From the IMG/VR virus record IMGVR_UViG_3300028008_000005, positions 50,690-114,689 of that record: 64,000 bases of DNA, one strand, 5' to 3'. Positions 58,184-64,000 of this stretch are shown in pieces. The stretch is from a virus. The notes under the pieces were generated by a model. That model searched no databases. It had not been told where the DNA came from and worked only from the letters and a program-made list of their open reading frames with translations. Numbering within the stretch: position 1 is the stretch's first letter; each line of letters starts with the position of its first letter. Position numbers and translations under genes: made by a program.

Positions 58184-58519
58184 ATGGCTATATACGCAAA
58201 CCTAACAGCGGATCAAGGTTCTACATTTATTAGTGTAGTATCATTAGTAGACGATACTAATGAGCCTTTAGATCTTACTGGTTACACTACTAGTGGGCAA
58301 GTAAGAAAAACATACAGTTCAACAACTTCTGTAGATTTTACTACAACTGTTTCTACACCAACAAACGGCCAGATTCAACTTCAGCTAACTGATATACAGA
58401 CTGGTGGAATGAAAGCTGGTCGATACGTTTACGATGTTGAAATCTCATCTGGTGGTGGTACAGTTACAAGAGTTATTGAAGGTCAGTTGGAGATTACTCC
58501 AAGCGTTACTAGGGGATAA
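58184..58519 (+). CDS. Small beta-sandwich virion protein
   Basis: 111 residues: ANLTADQGSTFISVVSLVDD, EPLDLTGYTTSGQVRKTYSS, then GRYVYDVEISSGGGTV. This is the BppU_N-like Ig fold pattern seen in many phage baseplate/neck-associated proteins. First gene of the 58-64 kb late operon; 2 bases to the next gene. The function is structural by inference. Confidence 0.6.
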   Translation: MAIYANLTADQGSTFISVVSLVDDTNEPLDLTGYTTSGQVRKTYSSTTSVDFTTTVSTPTNGQIQLQLTDIQTGGMKAGRYVYDVEISSGGGTVTRVIEGQLEITPSVTRG

Positions 58520-58521
58520 GA

Positions 58522-58773
58522 ATGGCAAATATAAAAGCTACTGTTGGGATTAACCCCTCAACAAACCTTAAAGCTAAAATAGCTACTAATAGGGATAAGC
58601 TTAGAGCCCAGACTATCGGCATCGGCCAACCCACGTCACTAAATGATATGACTGATATTGACATGTCGTATAAAGAGCAGGGTGCAATGCTTGTATGGGA
58701 TGAATCAGCCGGGCAGTGGAAGGCAAAACAAACATTAGCCGATGGAACTAGTTTCGAAGGCGGACACTATTAA
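58522..58773 (+). CDS. Small structural protein upstream of the second fibre
   Basis: 83 residues: ANIKATVGINPSTNLKAKIA, TSLNDMTDIDMSYKEQGAML, VWDESAGQWKAKQTL. The end resembles fibre-tip segments (LVWD...GQWKA) common in phage fibres. Paired with the previous gene by a 2-base gap. Function unknown. Confidence 0.55.
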   Translation: MANIKATVGINPSTNLKAKIATNRDKLRAQTIGIGQPTSLNDMTDIDMSYKEQGAMLVWDESAGQWKAKQTLADGTSFEGGHY

Positions 58774-58798
58774 AAAAATAAAGACAACGGAGATTTAG

Positions 58799-60415
58799 AT
58801 GTCTACTACTATTATTCGCGTAAAACGAACCAGTACAGCTGGTGATCCTAGTACGCTAGGTGATGGTGAATTAGCCTATTCAGCTGCGGACTATAGCACC
58901 GTTTCTGGTGGTGGCCGATTATATGTTGGTATTGGTGCAGAAACAGGTGGTGATGCAGCATCTCACCTTGTTATTGGCGGTCAATACTTTACAGATAAAT
59001 TAGATCACCTTCCTGGTACTCTTACAGCTGGTTCAGCTCTATTAGTTGACGTTGACAAGAAGCTAGATAATCTGAAAGTAGATAATCTAGATTTTAACGG
59101 TAATACTATATCTTCAACTGACGTTAATGGTAACATTGTACTGTCTACAAATGGTTCAGGTATTATCTCTGCTGATTCTACTCGAATCTCTAATGTAGCT
59201 AATCCAACATTAGACCAAGATGTGGTTACTAAGAGCTATATTGAAAGCGGACTCAATGACGTAAGCTTCAACAACATTGACGCTTCTGGCAACTTGCAGA
59301 TTGATGGTAATCTCACCGTTGGCGGTTCTACCACTACGATCTCTGCTCAGAACTTGGCAGTTTCAGATAACATGATTTATTTGAATCAAGGTAGTGAGTC
59401 AGGTGTTACAGGAGCTTCTGGTGACGGAACAGACGTAACATATACAACATCTGGACACAACTATATAGTTGGTATGAAAGTTGAGGTAACTAATGTTACT
59501 CCAGCATCATTTAATGTTGTTGATGAAACGATTACTGCGGTAAGCGGTGATGACTTTACGATATCTTCTTCAAATACCGACACATTTGTTTCTGGCGGTG
59601 AAGCTCGAGGTAAAACATCAGCTAATCCAGACCTTGGTTGGTCAGCTGGATATGATGACGGCACATACGCACATGCTGGCTTCTTTCGCGATGCTACTGA
59701 TGGAAGATTTAAGGTCTTTGATAGCTATGTTCCTGAACCAGATGCAGACGTGTTTATCGACACAACCGATTCATCATTTGCTTTATCAGAGATTCAAGCT
59801 GAAAACTTCTATGGCGAATTAGTAGGTAATGCAAGCTCAGCTACGATTTTGCAGACTACACGAACACTTTCAATATCAGGAGATGGTACTGGTTCACAGA
59901 CGTTTAATGGCGGATCTGATTCAGATATAGCCTTTACTCTTGCAGACTCGGGTGTTACAGCTGGAGCATATGGTTCACAGACAGAAATCCCAACGTTTAC
60001 TGTAGACGCAAAAGGTCGTTTAACATCAGCTGGCGTTGTTACCGTAGCTACAACATTAAACATTAACGCTGACAATGCAACATCAGCTTCAGTTGATCTT
60101 CTTTCAGAATCACTAACGTTTGCTGGTGGTCTTGGCTTAATAGCAACTGCAGCATCAGGTACAGATACTCTTACATTCGGTGTAGATATTAATTGGTTTG
60201 ATGAAGCGGCACAAGATGCTCTAGGAACAGCTATTGCAGCTGGCGCACAAACCAATATCTCAGTAACATATGACGATGTAGCAGGCTCAATTGATTACTT
60301 TATAAATACTGCTACAACATCTACTCTAGGTGTTGCTAAGTTTAGTACAGACAATTTCCAAGTAACAGCTGGTAACGTTGAAGTGATTGAAGTTAATGGC
60401 GGTACTTACAGCTAA
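58799..60415 (+). CDS. Tail fibre/neck fibre protein
   Basis: 538 residues. N-terminal fibre motif TTIIRVKRTSTAGDPSTLGD, GELAYSAADYSTVSGGGRLY. Residues about 180-350 are a module shared with the S74 fibre at 37122-38078 (SDNMIYLNQGSESG, SGDGTDVTYTTSGHNYIVGM, ATDGRFKVFDSYVPEPDADV). The C-terminal part is beta-repeat (FNGGSDSDIAFTLADSGVTA), without an S74 domain. Located just before gp13, so it could be a neck fibre (whisker) or another tail fibre. Confidence 0.7.
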   Translation: MSTTIIRVKRTSTAGDPSTLGDGELAYSAADYSTVSGGGRLYVGIGAETGGDAASHLVIGGQYFTDKLDHLPGTLTAGSALLVDVDKKLDNLKVDNLDFNGNTISSTDVNGNIVLSTNGSGIISADSTRISNVANPTLDQDVVTKSYIESGLNDVSFNNIDASGNLQIDGNLTVGGSTTTISAQNLAVSDNMIYLNQGSESGVTGASGDGTDVTYTTSGHNYIVGMKVEVTNVTPASFNVVDETITAVSGDDFTISSSNTDTFVSGGEARGKTSANPDLGWSAGYDDGTYAHAGFFRDATDGRFKVFDSYVPEPDADVFIDTTDSSFALSEIQAENFYGELVGNASSATILQTTRTLSISGDGTGSQTFNGGSDSDIAFTLADSGVTAGAYGSQTEIPTFTVDAKGRLTSAGVVTVATTLNINADNATSASVDLLSESLTFAGGLGLIATAASGTDTLTFGVDINWFDEAAQDALGTAIAAGAQTNISVTYDDVAGSIDYFINTATTSTLGVAKFSTDNFQVTAGNVEVIEVNGGTYS

Positions 60416-60426
60416 GGATACAAATA

Positions 60427-61176
60427 ATGGCTAATCCAACAACTAGGGTTACCCTGGTCGACTATTGTTTACGTCGGCTAGGATCTCCAGTAATTGAGAT
60501 AAATGTTGATGAAGATCAGATTGAAGATAGAATTGACGATGCTATGCAATTCTATCAGGAGTATCATCATGACGCAACTATTCGTACATATCTAAAACAT
60601 CAGATTACTGCTGACGATATTACAAACAAGAGTATCCCTATTAGCGATAGTATTATCTACGTAAAAAACGTATTTCCGATATCCGCTTCTAACTCTACTT
60701 CTGGCATGTTTGATATTAAGTATCAGATGCACATAAATGATCTATATGATATGAGCTATATCGGTGATCTTGTGCACTATGAGATGCTACAGCAATATAT
60801 TTCTTTACTTGACCTGAAGCTAAACGGTTCAGGTATGTTTACCAGATATAATCGGCATATGAATAAACTTATGCTTGATATAGACTGGGATACTGAGTTA
60901 AAGGTAGACGACTATATTATTGTTGAATGCCAAGCTGTAGTAAGTCCTTCCTCATATCCAGACATATATAATGATATGTTTCTTAAACAATATGCTACAG
61001 CACTGATTAAACAACAATGGGGTGCAAACCTTATAAAGTTCGACGGAATGGCAATGCCTGGTGGTGTTACCGTTAACGCTCGTCAAATCTTTGATGACGC
61101 AACAGAAGAGCTAAATACAATTAGAGAGCAAATGCAATTAAATTATGAAACCCCTGTCGACTTCTTTGTAGGGTAA
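60427..61176 (+). CDS. 13: gp13-like neck protein
   Basis: 249 residues (T4: 309). TRVTLVDYCLRRLGSPVIEI, NVDEDQIEDRIDDAMQFYQE, YHHDATIRTYLKHQIT is the gp13 N-terminal signature; later YIVVECQAVVSPSSYPDIYN and EELNTIREQMQLNYE. gp13 forms the neck with gp14 on filled heads and allows tail joining. Followed 3 bases later by gp14. Confidence 0.93.
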   Translation: MANPTTRVTLVDYCLRRLGSPVIEINVDEDQIEDRIDDAMQFYQEYHHDATIRTYLKHQITADDITNKSIPISDSIIYVKNVFPISASNSTSGMFDIKYQMHINDLYDMSYIGDLVHYEMLQQYISLLDLKLNGSGMFTRYNRHMNKLMLDIDWDTELKVDDYIIVECQAVVSPSSYPDIYNDMFLKQYATALIKQQWGANLIKFDGMAMPGGVTVNARQIFDDATEELNTIREQMQLNYETPVDFFVG

Positions 61177-61179
61177 ATC

Positions 61180-62097
61180 ATGGCTACTAATGTATACTTT
61201 TCGCAAAAGGTAAAGTCCGAGCAAAACCTTTACGAAGATATTGTTATAGAATCCCTGAAAATGTACGGGCAGGATATCTATTATCTTCCCCGTGATGTTG
61301 TTCACGAGGATACAATACTTAATGAAGATGTAGAAAGCAAATTCGATGCTTCCTATACTATTGAGATGTATATCGAGAGCGTTGATGGGTTTGAAGGCGA
61401 CGGGGATATTCTATCTAAGTTTGGTGTAGAGATCAGAGACCAAGCAACCTTTATAGTTTCCCGACGTAGATGGGAACAGCTTATCGGTATTCATAATAAT
61501 GGTATTAACTCCGTTAGGCCAAATGAGGGTGATCTTTTATATCTTCCCCTTTCTAAAGGCTTATTCGAGATTCGCTTTGTAGAAGACGAACAACCATTCT
61601 ATCAGTTATCTAATCTTCCAGTCTATAAGCTTCAATGTGAGCTATTTGAGTTCTCTGGTGAAAAATTCAATACTGGCCTTGTTAATCTTGACGATAATAT
61701 TAACAGTCAAGCTACTCCGCAGTTAAATATTCAATTAGGTACAAACAACAATTCAATTGAATTTATTATTGGGGAAAATATACAGCAAGAGATAACGTCA
61801 GGCTCTGGTGAATATATTACTGGTAATGTTGTAGCATTTGATTCTGTAACAAGGATAATTTCTATAAACGAATGGGCAACAACCGACGGTAAGTATCATG
61901 ACTTTAATCTAGTTTCTGATTTGGTAGGCTTAACCTCTGGTGCTACCTATGATGTTACTAACGTATATCAGATTGACGATACGCTAGATAAGCAGGCGTT
62001 TGGTAATGATAACCTATCCCAAAACCAGGAGTTTGAAGCTGTTAAAAGTGATATTATAGACTTTTCTGAAAATAATCCCTTTGGAGATCTTGGTTGA
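61180..62097 (+). CDS. 14: gp14-like neck protein
   Basis: 305 residues (T4: 256). ATNVYFSQKVKSEQNLYEDI, VIESLKMYGQDIYYLPRDVV, then VEIRDQATFIVSRRRWEQLI are typical gp14. A C-terminal insert (about 190-270, IGENIQQEITSGSGEYITGN) adds length. Neck partner of gp13. ATGA-type overlap with gp15 (62094-62097). Confidence 0.93.
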   Translation: MATNVYFSQKVKSEQNLYEDIVIESLKMYGQDIYYLPRDVVHEDTILNEDVESKFDASYTIEMYIESVDGFEGDGDILSKFGVEIRDQATFIVSRRRWEQLIGIHNNGINSVRPNEGDLLYLPLSKGLFEIRFVEDEQPFYQLSNLPVYKLQCELFEFSGEKFNTGLVNLDDNINSQATPQLNIQLGTNNNSIEFIIGENIQQEITSGSGEYITGNVVAFDSVTRIISINEWATTDGKYHDFNLVSDLVGLTSGATYDVTNVYQIDDTLDKQAFGNDNLSQNQEFEAVKSDIIDFSENNPFGDLG

Positions 62098-62855
62098 TGT
62101 TATCAGATCATTTCTATCACGCAGCTATTCGTCGTACTATCGCGGCATTCGGAACTATCTTTAATGATATTAAGGTAGTAAGAAAGGATGGTAGTGGCGA
62201 GGTAAAAAATATTACTCGTGTACCTCTAGCATACGGACCTAAGCAAAAGTTCTTAGCTCGTATAGAAAGCGAGTCAGATCTAGGTACATTAAAAGGAGGA
62301 GTAGCTATTAAGCTTCCTCGCATGTCATTTGAAATTTCTGGAATGACATATGATGCTGCTTCTCAAGTAAACAAGATGAATCAGCTTAAGCTAGGTTCTA
62401 TTACATCTGGGACCAGGCAATCAGTATATACCCAAACGCCATATAAAATGAATATTGATCTTTCTATAATGGCTAAGAATCAGGATGATGCATTACAGGT
62501 TGTAGAGCAAATACTTCCATACTTTCAGCCCGATTATACTATAACAATTAAAGAAATACCAGAGATCGGGTTAAAGACCGATGTACCTATTGTACTTAAT
62601 GCGGTTAGTTTAACTGACGATTATGAAGGGGATTTTGTTTCACGTAGAGCTATAGTGTATACACTTAGCTTTGAATTACGTGTAAAATTTTATGGACCTG
62701 TTAGAACAAAGACTGTTATCCTTAATTCTTCAGTTGACCTAAACGACCTAGATACCTTTGGGTTCTTGGAAGAGGTGTCAGCAGCTGGAGATCCGGATAC
62801 TCTTGATTTGGATACAGGAATTGATATAACCGACGATAATATTATTACACCATGA
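62094..62855 (+). CDS. 15: gp15-like tail terminator
   Basis: 253 residues (T4: 272). LSDHFYHAAIRRTIAAFGTI, FNDIKVVRKDGSGEVKNITR, VPLAYGPKQKFLARIE is the gp15 start. gp15 forms the hexameric cap on the finished tail and joins it to the neck. Overlaps gp14 and gp16 by four bases each. Confidence 0.93.
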   Translation: MMLSDHFYHAAIRRTIAAFGTIFNDIKVVRKDGSGEVKNITRVPLAYGPKQKFLARIESESDLGTLKGGVAIKLPRMSFEISGMTYDAASQVNKMNQLKLGSITSGTRQSVYTQTPYKMNIDLSIMAKNQDDALQVVEQILPYFQPDYTITIKEIPEIGLKTDVPIVLNAVSLTDDYEGDFVSRRAIVYTLSFELRVKFYGPVRTKTVILNSSVDLNDLDTFGFLEEVSAAGDPDTLDLDTGIDITDDNIITP

Positions 62856-63214
62856 GAAAAGATAAAACAGATATAGATGACGATTACGAATTTGCTAGAG
62901 CTAAATATTACAATCTAGTAGAGAAAGGCGATGAAGCTCTGGAGCTTATGATGGATCTTGCTCGAGAGTCCGAGCATCCGCGAGCATTTGAAGTTTTATC
63001 TAATATGATGAAGCAAAACGCTGAAGTTGCAGATCGGCTTATGGAACTGCAAAAGAAAAAGAAAGAAGTTGAAAAGGTTGAAAAAGACAACCCATTAGCT
63101 TTACCTAATAGCATGACGCAGAATAATGTTTTTGTTGGATCTACAACGGATCTACAAAGAATGTTAGCCTCTAAATTTGAAGAAAAAGCCAATGTCATTG
63201 AGTCTGAAGAATAA
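62852..63214 (+). CDS. 16: gp16-like small terminase
   Basis: 120 residues (T4: 164). An acidic N-terminus (MRKDKTDIDDDYEFARAKYY) and a central helical pair (AFEVLSNMMKQNAEVADRLM, ELQKKKKEVEKVEKD) fit the small-terminase oligomerising core; the C-terminus NNVFVGSTTDLQRMLASKFE matches marine T4-like gp16. It recognises DNA and stimulates the gp17 motor. It overlaps the gp17 start by 23 bases. Confidence 0.9.
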   Translation: MRKDKTDIDDDYEFARAKYYNLVEKGDEALELMMDLARESEHPRAFEVLSNMMKQNAEVADRLMELQKKKKEVEKVEKDNPLALPNSMTQNNVFVGSTTDLQRMLASKFEEKANVIESEE

Positions 63215-64000
63215 TATAGCCGGCTATCTCGGCAATCCAAATATCAAGCGCGATGGTATAGAACAGAACTTCACAAATGATGAAGTTACTGAATATGTCA
63301 AGTGCATGAAAGATCCTACATACTTTGCAAGGACCTATATTAAGGTTATTTCCCTCGATGAAGGTCTAGTACCATTCGATCTTTATCCCTATCAAGAAAA
63401 AATGTTTAAGCACTTTAAGGATAATAGATTCTCTATTGTTCTAGCATGTCGTCAATCTGGCAAATCTATATCTTCTGTAGCGTATCTCCTTTGGTATTCT
63501 ATTTTTCACCCAGAAAAGACTGTTGCTATTTTAGCGAACAAAGGTGCTACTGCACGTGAGATGTTAGCTAGGATTACTCTTATGCTGGAGAATCTACCGT
63601 TCTTTTTACAGCCTGGGTGTAAGGCAGTGAATAAGGGTTCACTTGAATTCTCCAACAATTCACGTATTCTTGCTGCAGCGACCTCTGGCTCATCTATTCG
63701 TGGCTTATCGGTTAACCTACTGTTCTTAGATGAGTTTGCCTTTGTTGAAAACGATGCGACGTTCTATACCTCAACATATCCTGTAGTTGCAGCTGGTAAA
63801 GAGACCCAGGTTATTATTACATCCACAGCAAACGGATTAGGTAATGTATACCATAAGCTATATGAAGGTGCAGTACAAGGCACAAACGAATATAAGCACT
63901 TCCGCGTAGACTGGTGGGACGTACCCGGTCGTGATGACGAGTGGAAGAGACAGACTATATCAAATACTTCACAGCTGCAATTTGATCAGGAATTTGGAAA
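63192..64000 (+). CDS. 17: gp17-like large terminase (partial, runs off the right edge)
   Basis: 269 codons in the window, open at the edge (T4 gp17: 610 residues). The ATG at 63192 lies inside gp16 in another frame. The ATPase half is clear: Walker A ACRQSGKS (85-92), a Walker B LLFLDEFAF (176 onward, D180 and E181), then a VIITSTANG coupling motif. Adenine-binding segment LYPYQEKMFKHF precedes Walker A. The nuclease domain lies beyond the window. It powers headful packaging with gp16. Confidence 0.95.
   Translation, partial: MSLSLKNNIAGYLGNPNIKRDGIEQNFTNDEVTEYVKCMKDPTYFARTYIKVISLDEGLVPFDLYPYQEKMFKHFKDNRFSIVLACRQSGKSISSVAYLLWYSIFHPEKTVAILANKGATAREMLARITLMLENLPFFLQPGCKAVNKGSLEFSNNSRILAAATSGSSIRGLSVNLLFLDEFAFVENDATFYTSTYPVVAAGKETQVIITSTANGLGNVYHKLYEGAVQGTNEYKHFRVDWWDVPGRDDEWKRQTISNTSQLQFDQEFG

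Noticed and set aside
1-64000. tRNA, rRNA, integrase or insertion sequence
   Set aside because: I saw no cloverleaf, rRNA stretch, transposase, integrase or terminal repeats while reading; small tRNAs cannot be excluded without a covariance-model scan.

Overview
The window is about 64 kb of a T4-like contractile-tailed phage (myovirus), AT-rich and almost fully coding. T4-type genes are recognisable in T4-like blocks: gp33-gp59-gp32, a baseplate/hub block (tape measure, gp26, gp54-like, gp4, gp48, gp53, gp27-like hub, gp5, gp25, gp6, gp7-like, gp8), a very large tail-fibre/adhesin block, and the neck-terminase block gp13-gp14-gp15-gp16-gp17, with gp17 running off the right edge. The lineage looks marine: gp5 has no lysozyme domain, gp32 has no zinc-finger cysteines, and there are carbamoyltransferase, 2OG-oxygenase and bilin genes. 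The host is not identified; a PQQ precursor peptide gene points towards a PQQ-making proteobacterium (inference).

Layout. 1-3.1 kb (+): two secreted cytochrome c / copper-monooxygenase-like proteins, a pqqA-like peptide gene and a small EF-hand membrane protein, ending in a perfect convergent hairpin. 3.1-7.7 kb (-): secreted and membrane proteins of unknown role, including an extreme Asn/Thr low-complexity protein. 7.7-13.3 kb (+): small early genes behind two near-duplicate sigma70-like promoters, an SleB-type endolysin, then gp33, gp59, gp32 and a clear terminator. 13.3-18.2 kb (-): tape measure, gp26 with a probable -1 frameshift extension, a gp54-like protein, a gp2-neighbourhood protein and gp4. 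18.3-38.5 kb (+): baseplate and proximal fibre proteins. 38.5-53.4 kb (+): repeat-rich and Cys-rich adhesins, fibre chaperone candidates and a 2113-residue fibre. 53.4-58.1 kb (+): a five-gene metabolic operon (GT9-like glycosyltransferase, carbamoyltransferase, 2OG-Fe(II) oxygenase, heme oxygenase, ferredoxin-dependent bilin reductase) with its own promoter and a probable terminator. 58.1-64 kb (+): fibre/neck proteins and terminase.

Regulation can be read directly. One promoter family is TTTACW-17-TATAAT (host sigma70-like, early/middle), before early genes, before gp32 and before the metabolic operon. The other is the T4 late-type box [TC]ATAAATA before structural genes on both strands. 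The gp33 homologue fits this late system. Many genes are coupled by ATGA or TAATG overlaps.

Most notable: (1) a T_TTT_TTC slippery heptamer at the end of gp26 whose -1 frame adds 61 codons and ends on the start codon of the tape-measure gene, the architecture of tail-assembly-chaperone frameshifts in other phages; (2) a 23-residue PqqA-like peptide gene next to paired cytochrome c/copper monooxygenases; (3) a heme oxygenase-bilin reductase pair with PcyX-like active-site residues; (4) late promoters placed so that two genes would be transcribed as leaderless mRNAs; (5) a sigma70-like promoter antisense to gp4.
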